Origin: a virus
Direction: 5' to 3' (one strand)
IMG/VR virus record: IMGVR_UViG_3300008050_005857
Coordinates: 1 to 64,000 of that record
Length of the DNA: 64,000 nt
Each line of letters opens with the position of its first letter. The stretch's first letter is position 1. A program made the translations under genes and the position numbers. Under the pieces are notes generated by a model. The model made no database searches. It saw only the letters and a list, made by a program, of their open reading frames with translations, and was not told the DNA's origin. Shown here one piece after another: positions 44,841 to 52,381 of this stretch.

Positions 44841-45280
44841 AAATAAGTAAAATACGAGACGTTAAAACGCCAGTACGAGCAAATGGTAATGATGCCGGCA
44901 TAGATTTTTTTATACCAAACAAATGGAATATCGGCAATGAATATCATCTATCACCAGGCCAACAAGCACTAATACCTTCAGGTGTCAAAGTAAATGTTCC
45001 AGAAGGTTATGCATTAATTGCGTTTAATAAATCAGGCATTGCCACTAAAAAACAATTGATTGCTGGCGCTGCAGTAGTAGATGAAGGTTATCAAGGGGAG
45101 CTTCATATACACGTAATCAATGCTGGTTCAACTGTTCAGACATTGATCGCCGGCGACAAAATAATGCAATTTATTTTAGTACCTATGTTTTATGATTCAA
45201 TTGAAGAAGTAGATGCATCAGTATTATTTGAAGATAATTCAACTAGGGGTGCTGGCGGATTTGGTTCAACCGGTGAATAA
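44837..45280 (+). CDS. dut: dUTP diphosphatase (dUTPase)
   Basis: A 147-residue trimeric dUTPase with all five motifs: NDAGIDFF, FNKSGIA, AGAAVVDEGYQGELHIHVIN (uracil-binding loop), AGDKIMQFI, and the C-terminal STRGAGGFGSTG arm. It lowers dUTP and supplies dUMP. AGGA lies before ATG 44837, overlapping the phosphotransferase stop. Two tRNA genes follow 15 bp downstream. Confidence 0.95.
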   Translation: MKISKIRDVKTPVRANGNDAGIDFFIPNKWNIGNEYHLSPGQQALIPSGVKVNVPEGYALIAFNKSGIATKKQLIAGAAVVDEGYQGELHIHVINAGSTVQTLIAGDKIMQFILVPMFYDSIEEVDASVLFEDNSTRGAGGFGSTGE

Positions 45281-45295
45281 TTGACCTATTTCAAT

Positions 45296-45368
45296 GGGGC
45301 TGTAGCTCAGTTGGGAGAGCGCCGCACTTGCACTGCGGAGGTCGCAGGTTCGATCCCTGTCAGCTCCA
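45296..45368 (+). tRNA. tRNA-Ala (anticodon TGC)
   Basis: A full cloverleaf of 73 nt. The acceptor GGGGCTG pairs with CAGCTCC (one G-U at the third pair, the classic alanine identity element), the D-arm contains AGCTCAGTTGGGAGAGC, and the anticodon stem-loop is CCGCA-CTTGCAC-TGCGG. The T-loop contains TTCGATC. Discriminator A; no encoded CCA. Confidence 0.95.
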
Positions 45369-45373
45369 CAAAT

Positions 45374-45444
45374 GTAGAGGTGTCCGAATGGCTAGGTAAC
45401 GGATTGCAACCCCGTGTATGTGAGTTCGAATCTCATCCTCTACT
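45374..45444 (+). tRNA. tRNA-Cys (anticodon GCA)
   Basis: A 71-nt cloverleaf. Acceptor GTAGAGG pairs with CCTCTAC, discriminator is T (U73, a cysteine identity element), anticodon loop TTGCAAC with a closing A-C mismatch in the stem, T-arm TGAG-TTCGAAT-CTCA. No encoded CCA. It lies 5 bp after tRNA-Ala. Confidence 0.9.
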
Positions 45445-45519
45445 CAAAATAAAACAAAAAAGTACTTTGGTTTTACGTAAAAAAGTATTAGGTTATACCA
45501 ACAATAATAAAGGATTTAT

Positions 45520-47970
45520 ATGTCATTTGAACTAACCCGCATTGCTTCTAAGTTCAATAAAGGTCAATTTAAAATGTTTTTAACAGGCTATGAAGATGGA
45601 AAGCGTGTAACAAAGTATGATATGTTTCAAGATTATTTCTATTATGATACTGAACATATTTCTGACGTTGAAAGCAAGCCCGGGTTTACAGTTGATAAGA
45701 CTTCTGAAATAAAAACCATTGACGATAAAAAGGGCTATAAAGTAAATTATACATCAATCGTCAATAAGAAAAGATTTATCAGAAAACATACGGACAGATC
45801 ATATATTGCCGATGTATCACCTGAATTCAAATATATTCAAGATAAGAATCTGAAATGGTCACATAAACGTAACATATGTTTTTTTGATATTGAAACGTGG
45901 TATGATCCTGATAATCCAAGAGCAAACAAACCTGATAATGCCCAAATGCCTATTACATCAATGGTTGCATATGCAGTTGATACTGAAAAATATTTTGTAT
46001 TTTCTTGGCATCCTGAACATACTAAAAATGATGAAAAACCTAGACGTGAAGATAAAGATAATGTTGCATTCATCTATCTAAAAGACGAAGAAACCATGAT
46101 CGAAGCGTTTCTTTATTATGTTAAGAAAAACAATGTAGATGTTCTCACAGGATGGTATTCATCGCAATTTGATTTACCATACATTATAAACCGGTGCAAA
46201 AACTTAGATATTGATTATTCCAAGCTTTCTCCAGTTGGTTACATTAAAATGTATAAAAAACAAGATTATTTTAAATTAACAGTCAATGGTCTTGACTGTA
46301 TTGATCTTATGGATTCTATGCAAGACCTTGGATTTAAACTCACAAATTGGAAACTTGATACAGCTGCGAAAGAAGTTGTTGGAACAGTAGAAAAAATGAC
46401 AGAGTTTACATGGAAAGACTGGCTTGAAAATTATGAAGGGTTTTTAGAATATAATATACAAGACGTAAAAATACTTCTTGAAATAGAAAAGAAATTAAAT
46501 ATTTTTTCTTTGTATTGTATTATTCAAGAGATTGCGGGTCTTGAAGCTTTTAAGTTTATATTCTTTAAATCGATGCTAGTTGACTATTACATTCTTAAAG
46601 CCTTTAACGGCAAAATGCTTTTTCCAACACAACAAGTAAAACAGCGACAATCATTTGCAGGCGCCATTGTATTAGATCCACAAGAGCCGGGAGGCCATGA
46701 AGATGTTGCAACATTAGATTATACATCTCTATATCCAACAAGCATAATGGCATTTAATATTAGCCCTGAAACTTTTATTTGCAGTGAAGAAAATGCCATA
46801 GAAGAAACCGGAATGACAATCGATCAAATCGCCAGCGAGTTAAAAACTAGGAAGATTGATTTCATAGATACTGGTCATGATGCAACCTTATTCGGCAAAC
46901 GCTATCTGTTTTTTGGTCACTCTCACAGACTGGGTATTATGCCCTTTCTGTTGAAAACGTTATTCTTAATGCGTAAAGATATTAATGCAAAGTTAGACGC
47001 TGGTGAAATACCTGAAAAAGATAGAGTTGCAAACGAACGCAAACAGCGAGCTATTAAATTAATTCTTAATTCCGCATATGGGGCTATGGGTTTTAATTAT
47101 TTTAGAATGTATAAGCCTGAATGCGCTGATGCAACAACGTATTTCGGTAGACAAGCGTTATTGTACGCTGTTGATACAATGAAAAATGAGTATGACATGC
47201 CAGTTTTATATGGCGATACTGATTCAACTTTTGTAAAACAAAATGGCAAATCTATTAATCAAATTGTAGATTTACTTGAAGGTGATTTTACAGATAAACT
47301 TAGAAATGTATTTGTTCCAAAGTACTCAACAACAGTTAATGACGATTACTTTTATCTTGATCTTAAATTTGAAAAAGATCTTGAACATGTATATTTTGGT
47401 AATGCTAAAAAACGTTATTATGGTATTGAACGAACCTCCGGTAAGCGGTACATCCGTGGCCTAAACATTATTCGTAAAGACGCTCCAACATATTGTAAAA
47501 AGATACTCGACACCCTTGCAGAAAAAGCTGTAAGAGGCAAGTTAACAGCGGATGATCTTATACGTATACGTAAAGAGATTGCTCAAGTACCGTTAAGTCA
47601 AATTGGTATTGTCAAAAGTTTTAGTAAACGATTTGAAGAGTATATTAAAAGTAAACCTCAACATCTTACAGCGTGCCAATGGGCTAATGAAATATTTGAC
47701 ATCAGCATCAATAATATGGACAAGCCATTACTGTTTTATGCTACAGCGCTACAAGAAGATCACTTAAAACCTAAAAAACGTCATCGTGCAATATGTGTAC
47801 TTGACGATCAATTAGATCTTTTAAAGAAAGAAAATGAATTTTTCAAACTCGATTATGATACATTTTTTAAAAAGCAAATTTACGAACAACTAGAAGAATT
47901 TAGTCAAATACCCTATATTGAAACTATTTTAAAGGAATATGATGAAACGGCGAAGACTATTAACTTTTAA
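45520..47970 (+). CDS. Family B DNA polymerase (gp43-like)
   Basis: An 816-residue replicative polymerase, somewhat shorter than T4 gp43 (898). Proofreading exonuclease motif I is FDIETW (about 121-126), with exonuclease YSSQFDLPYIINR and YNIQDVKILL. Polymerase motif A is LDYTSLYPTSI (about 399-409), motif B KLILNSAYGAMGF (about 512-524), and motif C YGDTDSTF (about 564-571). AAAGGA precedes ATG 45520. The window also encodes a family A-like polymerase, so two replicative-type polymerases may coexist. Confidence 0.95.
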   Translation: MSFELTRIASKFNKGQFKMFLTGYEDGKRVTKYDMFQDYFYYDTEHISDVESKPGFTVDKTSEIKTIDDKKGYKVNYTSIVNKKRFIRKHTDRSYIADVSPEFKYIQDKNLKWSHKRNICFFDIETWYDPDNPRANKPDNAQMPITSMVAYAVDTEKYFVFSWHPEHTKNDEKPRREDKDNVAFIYLKDEETMIEAFLYYVKKNNVDVLTGWYSSQFDLPYIINRCKNLDIDYSKLSPVGYIKMYKKQDYFKLTVNGLDCIDLMDSMQDLGFKLTNWKLDTAAKEVVGTVEKMTEFTWKDWLENYEGFLEYNIQDVKILLEIEKKLNIFSLYCIIQEIAGLEAFKFIFFKSMLVDYYILKAFNGKMLFPTQQVKQRQSFAGAIVLDPQEPGGHEDVATLDYTSLYPTSIMAFNISPETFICSEENAIEETGMTIDQIASELKTRKIDFIDTGHDATLFGKRYLFFGHSHRLGIMPFLLKTLFLMRKDINAKLDAGEIPEKDRVANERKQRAIKLILNSAYGAMGFNYFRMYKPECADATTYFGRQALLYAVDTMKNEYDMPVLYGDTDSTFVKQNGKSINQIVDLLEGDFTDKLRNVFVPKYSTTVNDDYFYLDLKFEKDLEHVYFGNAKKRYYGIERTSGKRYIRGLNIIRKDAPTYCKKILDTLAEKAVRGKLTADDLIRIRKEIAQVPLSQIGIVKSFSKRFEEYIKSKPQHLTACQWANEIFDISINNMDKPLLFYATALQEDHLKPKKRHRAICVLDDQLDLLKKENEFFKLDYDTFFKKQIYEQLEEFSQIPYIETILKEYDETAKTINF

Positions 47971-48415
47971 ACGAATATTAAAAGCCCTTGAGTACTCATC
48001 GACATGTGCAAAAATAAAAGTTGCGGCAATTGTTGTTAAAGAAGGAAGAGTTATATCGACCGGCTGGAACGGTTCTCCATCTGCAATGCCACATTGTGAA
48101 GATGTTTTTAAAGGTAAAGATCTCGGTCGGCCAGGCGATAAAACGAAATTATCAAACGAACACCATGATTTCGCAGTACACAATGAAATACACGCCGAAA
48201 TGAATGCAATATCGTTTGCTGCAAGATATGGAACATCAACTGATGGTGCAACATTGATTTGTTCATGGTCACCATGCCTTGAATGTGCAAAGATAGTTGT
48301 AGGTTCTGGAATTAAAGAAGTATATTATACTAATTTGTATGGGCGTCAACCTGAAGGAATAGACTTTTTAGAAAAATGCGGAATTAAGACGCAATATATA
48401 GGAAAGAAACAATAA
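47942..48415 (+). CDS. dCMP deaminase
   Basis: A 157-residue zinc deaminase converting dCMP to dUMP. The zinc site is HAEMNAI (His and proton-shuttling Glu) and SPCLECAK (two Cys). A second His/Cys set (HCEDVFKG with SNEHHDFAVHNE) resembles the structural insertion of T4 Cd. AAAGGA lies five bases before ATG 47942; ATG 47939 is too close to it. Overlaps the polymerase by 29 nt. Confidence 0.9.
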   Translation: MKRRRLLTFKRILKALEYSSTCAKIKVAAIVVKEGRVISTGWNGSPSAMPHCEDVFKGKDLGRPGDKTKLSNEHHDFAVHNEIHAEMNAISFAARYGTSTDGATLICSWSPCLECAKIVVGSGIKEVYYTNLYGRQPEGIDFLEKCGIKTQYIGKKQ

Positions 48416-48435
48416 ATTTAATTAAGGAGAATAAG

Positions 48436-48813
48436 ATGAAAACTATAAAAGATACATCACATTCATTACCAAAATCGCCCGCTGAATCTATTTTAGATAA
48501 TGCTTATCCACAAATGATAGCAGAATTTAAAAAGGTTCAACAAGAACAATTTGATCTCTTCTGTAAAAAACAACACGATTACGGTCCAGGAAACATTTCT
48601 GTAGGCACTCAACTTCAAACCGAAGATGAAATAAAGCTTTCACTAACCGGACTTTGGTTCAGGATTAATGACAAATGCCAGAGATTAAAGAATCTTTTAA
48701 TGAGCGGTAGACAACCTGCTGTAACTGACGAACCAATGGAAGACGCGTATCTTGATATATCGAATTATGGTATCATGGCGACAATTGTTGCTAGAGGAAA
48801 ATGGGGTAAATAA
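48436..48813 (+). CDS. DUF1599-like (nucleotide-modification-associated) protein
   Basis: A 125-residue helical protein. KKQHDYGPGNIS and LWFRINDKCQRLKNLLM followed by DAYLDISNYGIMATIVARGKWG match the DUF1599 family, which is found near nucleotide-modifying enzymes and is related to all-alpha NTP pyrophosphatases. AAGGAG precedes ATG 48436. Its place between dCMP deaminase and glutamine synthetase supports a nucleotide-pool role. Confidence 0.7.
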   Translation: MKTIKDTSHSLPKSPAESILDNAYPQMIAEFKKVQQEQFDLFCKKQHDYGPGNISVGTQLQTEDEIKLSLTGLWFRINDKCQRLKNLLMSGRQPAVTDEPMEDAYLDISNYGIMATIVARGKWGK

Positions 48814-48896
48814 TGGTAATGTTTACTATGGTATTTATTGGTAGTTTAATAATGTGGTTTTTAATAGAACAAGAATCAAAGAGGCGAAGAAAATGA
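48813..48896 (+). CDS. Tiny single-pass membrane protein (27 residues)
   Basis: ATG 48813 overlaps the previous stop (TAATG), and the TGA at 48894-48896 overlaps the glutamine synthetase ATG. The peptide is one hydrophobic helix (MFTMVFIGSLIMWFLI) followed by a charged tail EQESKRRRK, a type compatible with a small inner-membrane regulator. The exact stop/start overlap on both sides argues for real translation. Confidence 0.5.
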   Translation: MVMFTMVFIGSLIMWFLIEQESKRRRK

Positions 48897-49936
48897 AAAC
48901 ATATTTAGAATATATTTGGATTGACGGTACTATTCCAACAAGTAAATTAAGAGCTAAAACAAAAATTTTGAGTGAGCCTATTAAAGATATTCAAGATATT
49001 CCTATTTGGGGTTTTGATGGTAGCTCAACAAATCAAGCGTCCGGTGATAGTTCCGATTGTGTTCTTAAACCTGTAAAAATGGTTAAAGATCCATTTAGAA
49101 TTTGTGGTGAAGATGAACAAGCTTTACTAGTATTGTGTGAAGTATACGATGTACCAAAGACGGCTTTTGGAATCGACGAAGTTGCACACACAACAAATAC
49201 CAGAATGGAGTTATTAATGACGATGATGCAATATAATACGACTTCAGCGTGGGTAGGGTTCGAACAAGAATATACATTGTTTAAAGATGGACGCCCATTA
49301 GGCTGGCCTGAAAAAGGCTATCCACCTCCACAGGGTCCATTTTATTGTGGAATAGGTGCAGATGAGGTTTACGGTCGTGATATTGTTGAGGAACATTTAT
49401 TTGCATGTCACTACGCAGATTTAGCAGTTTGCGGTGTTAATGCAGAAGTAATGCCTGGTCAATGGGAATATCAAGTTGGTGCTGGAGATTTATTGGTAAT
49501 GTGTGATGATTTATGGTTGTCTCGTTATATCCTGTATCGTATAGCGGAAAAACATGACGTTGTAGTTACACTTCATCCAAAGCCCGTAGCAGGAGATTGG
49601 AATGGTGCGGGAATGCATACAAATTTTTCAACTGCTCAAATGAGAGAACCTGGCGGTTATACCAAAGAAATTATACCAGCAATGGATAAGTTGAAAAATA
49701 ACGTGGATCATTGTATTGCTGCGTATGGACAAGACAACAACTTAAGACTTACAGGCCTTCATGAAACGTGTGACATTAATACTTTCAAGTGGGGAGTATC
49801 AGACAGAGGAGCATCAATTAGAATTCCTTGGCAAGTTGTTAAAGACGGTAGAGGATATTTCGAAGATAGAAGACCATCCGCTAATGCAGATCCTTATTTA
49901 GTTGCATCTGTAATATTAGATACAGTATCTGAATAA
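48893..49936 (+). CDS. Type II (eukaryotic-type) glutamine synthetase
   Basis: A 347-residue ATP-dependent enzyme that makes glutamine from glutamate and ammonia. Its length and motifs fit GSII rather than bacterial GSI (about 470): IWGFDGSSTNQA (38-49), KMVKDPFR, WVGFEQEYTLF, NAEVMPGQWEYQVG, KPVAGDWNGAGMHTNFST, LTGLHET and SDRGASIRIP. ATG 48893 overlaps the tiny membrane ORF and has AAGAGGCG upstream; the frame is open to 48854, but that extension lies within the membrane ORF. Phage-encoded GSII is unusual and would divert host nitrogen metabolism toward nucleotide synthesis, or alternatively supply amino donors for modification. Confidence 0.9.
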   Translation: MKTYLEYIWIDGTIPTSKLRAKTKILSEPIKDIQDIPIWGFDGSSTNQASGDSSDCVLKPVKMVKDPFRICGEDEQALLVLCEVYDVPKTAFGIDEVAHTTNTRMELLMTMMQYNTTSAWVGFEQEYTLFKDGRPLGWPEKGYPPPQGPFYCGIGADEVYGRDIVEEHLFACHYADLAVCGVNAEVMPGQWEYQVGAGDLLVMCDDLWLSRYILYRIAEKHDVVVTLHPKPVAGDWNGAGMHTNFSTAQMREPGGYTKEIIPAMDKLKNNVDHCIAAYGQDNNLRLTGLHETCDINTFKWGVSDRGASIRIPWQVVKDGRGYFEDRRPSANADPYLVASVILDTVSE

Positions 49937-50304
49937 TGTACGGTTACAATGGATTTGAAAAAGCTGCAATGAGAATAATGGTCTTGATTGTTCTTGGATG
50001 TGTACTGTTGCTTTATTTGCAATTGATATCATGTACAAATTCACCTAACGGTGCAATTAATTTAAGTCCAAAGAATCCTAAAGGTCCGCAGGGTTATGAG
50101 CTTAAGGGTTTCCATGGTCAAATGCATAGATATAAAGAAGACATCAGTGCTATTCCATTATCTGATTTTCCAAGTGTTAACAGATATTTAACGCAGTTTT
50201 GTTTAAACCATCATAGTACAGAATGTATATCATTAAGAATTACAAATATTAATAATGAAAAGAAAACAAATTACATAATGAATGATTGTAGAGGTCGTAA
50301 GTAA
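49936..50304 (+). CDS. Membrane-anchored or lipoprotein-like small protein
   Basis: A 122-residue protein with a hydrophobic segment IMVLIVLGCVLLLYLQLISC (residues 14-33) ending in LISC, a plausible lipobox. The rest is soluble, with three further Cys. ATG 49936 overlaps the glutamine synthetase stop (TAATG). The function is unknown; a periplasm-facing anchored protein involved in superinfection exclusion or lysis is conceivable. It is not a recognised spanin. Confidence 0.6.
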   Translation: MYGYNGFEKAAMRIMVLIVLGCVLLLYLQLISCTNSPNGAINLSPKNPKGPQGYELKGFHGQMHRYKEDISAIPLSDFPSVNRYLTQFCLNHHSTECISLRITNINNEKKTNYIMNDCRGRK

Positions 50305-50305
50305 T

Positions 50306-51169
50306 ATGCAAAAAATAAGTTGGTCACAATATTCGGCATGGAAATCATGTCCTCAAAAATGGAAGCTTCGCTACATCGATAAACAGAAAATCTATACGGA
50401 TTCTATATACACTGTTTATGGTAAAGCTTTCCATGAAGTATTACAAACGTACCTTACTGTAATGTATTCAGAGTCAATAAAGGCTGCAGACGAATTAGAT
50501 TTGGGTAATATGCTCGTTGAATCGCTTAGAAAGATTTACTCAGAAGCTGTAGCATCAATGGGAGGCTCTCATTTTTCAAAAAAATCTGAACTTATAGAGT
50601 TTTGCATCCAGGGCGCAAAGGCTTTAGATTGGTTTAAAAAGAAACGGGCTCATTATTTTACAAAAAATGGTTGGGAACTTTTAGGTATTGAAGTACCATT
50701 GGAAGACGAATACAACGGTGTAAAAGTTTTAGGGTATATTGATATTCTTATGAAAAATATAGATACCGGCCGAATAAGGGTTATAGACATTAAGACTTCA
50801 ACCCGAGGATGGAAAAAAGAAAAAAAAGATCCAATGAAACGCGGCCAATTATTATTTTATAAAAAATTTATTGCGGACAAATATGAGTGTGATCTTAGCA
50901 TGGTAGATGTTGAATTTCTTATCTTTAAACGTTTACTTTGGGAAAATTCGGATTTTCCACAAAAATGGGTACAATCATTTGAACCACCGTCTGCAAATGT
51001 GTCTATTAACAGAACTTTTAAAGAGATTGACATATTTATTAGTGAATGTTTCAATCCAGATGGAAGTTATAATACTGAAGCACAATATGAACAATTAGGC
51101 ATAGAGAGTGGATGCAAATGGTGTGAATTTAAAGACAAACCACTTTTGTGTGATAGGAGCGGCAGATGA
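50306..51169 (+). CDS. PD-(D/E)XK nuclease (Cas4/RecB-like)
   Basis: A 287-residue nuclease. It opens SQYSAWKSCPQKWKLRY, the family start with the first cluster Cys, followed by KAFHEVLQ, and GYIDIL with RVIDIKTST gives the D...D-x-K catalytic core. The C-terminal GCKWCEFKDKPLLC supplies three Cys, so an iron-sulfur cluster as in Cas4/AddB is likely. ATG 50306 is preferred (GAGGT upstream); the frame is open to 50282 inside the previous gene. It may process DNA ends in recombination with UvsX. Confidence 0.8.
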   Translation: MQKISWSQYSAWKSCPQKWKLRYIDKQKIYTDSIYTVYGKAFHEVLQTYLTVMYSESIKAADELDLGNMLVESLRKIYSEAVASMGGSHFSKKSELIEFCIQGAKALDWFKKKRAHYFTKNGWELLGIEVPLEDEYNGVKVLGYIDILMKNIDTGRIRVIDIKTSTRGWKKEKKDPMKRGQLLFYKKFIADKYECDLSMVDVEFLIFKRLLWENSDFPQKWVQSFEPPSANVSINRTFKEIDIFISECFNPDGSYNTEAQYEQLGIESGCKWCEFKDKPLLCDRSGR

Positions 51170-51600
51170 TACCAGAAGTAAAGATTAGAGGATTAGATTT
51201 TATTAGTACTGAATATGAGGAAGCTGTATGGTCTTATATTTCTAATATTCAACATGATATAAGAGGCGAGTTTATTATCACATTTCACGGCGAATCAAGT
51301 GATGAAATAAAGATTATTTCTGCTTCAGCTATCAAGCATGCAAATTCATTAAGAATACGAACAAACATAGTATTGTCTAGATTATGTCGTAAATTTGTAT
51401 TTTTAGATATAACGTCAAACGATACTATAGACAATAGTTCTGAGTTTAGATTTCAAATACGAAAGGAAGCTCCAGTAAATATTATACACGGCTTGCGCTT
51501 TATAAAAGATCACATGAACCATATTGCAACTCCAATACATCATTCTAATGAAAAGCGGCAAAAAAGAAATGACTCATCCGAATTTAATTACAATAAATAA
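51166..51600 (+). CDS. Unknown 144-residue protein
   Basis: AGGAG lies before ATG 51166, overlapping the nuclease stop. The sequence has alternating strands and helices (GEFIITFHGESSDEIKIISAS, KFVFLDITSN) and a charged, disordered C-terminus (HHSNEKRQKRNDSSEFNYNK). No family recognised. Its end overlaps the nucleotidyltransferase. Confidence 0.6.
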   Translation: MIPEVKIRGLDFISTEYEEAVWSYISNIQHDIRGEFIITFHGESSDEIKIISASAIKHANSLRIRTNIVLSRLCRKFVFLDITSNDTIDNSSEFRFQIRKEAPVNIIHGLRFIKDHMNHIATPIHHSNEKRQKRNDSSEFNYNK

Positions 51601-52093
51601 CAGTATACAAAAAGTCATATCTTTCATTGTAGAGGATTTAGAGATGGGAAATGAAGGATTGTACGATATACAATTATGCGGTAGTTATGTGAATGGCTTT
51701 GTAGATGATAAGAGCGATATAGATATTGTATTTATAGTAGAAGACGTGGATAAATGGAGGCAGAAAATATCCTCTAGACTCAAAAGAAAGATTAAATCTG
51801 AGGATAATGTGGACATTTTAATGGTCTCAAAAAACCGTTATTTAAAAGTTAAACATCTGTTACGGAATTATTCATTAACTAAAAATAAGTTTTTATACAA
51901 TGAAGAACATGAATATATGCCGACTATTTTTCCTGGACCTAGAATACGGTCAAGTACAGCTGACTATACGCTAAAAATAAAACGTAGCAAAATAAAAAGA
52001 TTAAAACAAGCATACAAGGATGACAAAATATTTTTTCCGACAAAACAACTTGAACAAGAGTGGCTAGAATTGTTAGATAAAACAACCAAGTAA
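51569..52093 (+). CDS. Minimal nucleotidyltransferase (MNT-like)
   Basis: A 174-residue protein of the Pol-beta nucleotidyltransferase superfamily. The signature is CGSYVNGFVDDKSDIDIVFIV (GS...G, then DxD), followed by DNVDILMVSKNRY with a third Asp. Upstream starts at 51524 and 51548 lie within the previous gene; 51569 (MTHPNLITINN) is chosen but has no clear ribosome site, and 51644 (MGNEGLYDIQ) has GAGGA upstream. The C-terminus is basic. It may adenylylate a protein or RNA. A toxin-neutralising role is possible, but no partner (HEPN) is seen next to it. Confidence 0.65.
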   Translation: MTHPNLITINNSIQKVISFIVEDLEMGNEGLYDIQLCGSYVNGFVDDKSDIDIVFIVEDVDKWRQKISSRLKRKIKSEDNVDILMVSKNRYLKVKHLLRNYSLTKNKFLYNEEHEYMPTIFPGPRIRSSTADYTLKIKRSKIKRLKQAYKDDKIFFPTKQLEQEWLELLDKTTK

Positions 52094-52117
52094 CATTGAA
52101 TTTCAGAAAAAGTAGTT

Positions 52118-52144
52118 TTTTGCTAAAGTTTTTCATATATATTA
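52118..52144 (+). promoter_or_regulatory. Phage promoter-like element opening the sugar locus
   Basis: TTTTGC (52118-52123), 11 nt, then ATATATATTA (52135-52144), in the 70-bp gap after the nucleotidyltransferase. It is a good match to the recurrent element. Confidence 0.5.
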
Positions 52145-52163
52145 ATAATAAATATGAGACGTT

Positions 52164-52361
52164 ATGATGATAAAATCACTATGGAAACTTACATCAATCA
52201 AATTATTATCTGAGCTTTATGCCGAATTTAAAACTAATTCGGACATAACACTACAAAAACTTGTTAACAGAGCAATGTTTTTATATTTGAATGATGAATC
52301 CTTTGCAGAAAAAATCAGAAACACAAAAGATTTAAAAGAAAACTTTAAAACTGGTTATTAA
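52164..52361 (+). CDS. Small possible ribbon-helix-helix protein
   Basis: A 65-residue protein. The C-terminal half ITLQKLVNRAMFLYLNDESFAEKIRN has the strand-helix-helix rhythm of Arc/CopG-type DNA-binding proteins. ATG 52164 (ATGATG) follows the promoter element by 19 nt with no strong ribosome site. A regulator of the operon is a guess; other small proteins are possible. Confidence 0.5.
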   Translation: MMIKSLWKLTSIKLLSELYAEFKTNSDITLQKLVNRAMFLYLNDESFAEKIRNTKDLKENFKTGY

Positions 52362-52381
52362 TAATAATTTAAGGAGGTTAT

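Noticed and set aside
45281-45535. An 84-codon open frame across the tRNA genes.
   Set aside because: It reads through both tRNAs in sequence explained by their cloverleaf structures, and its stop overlaps the polymerase start only by chance.
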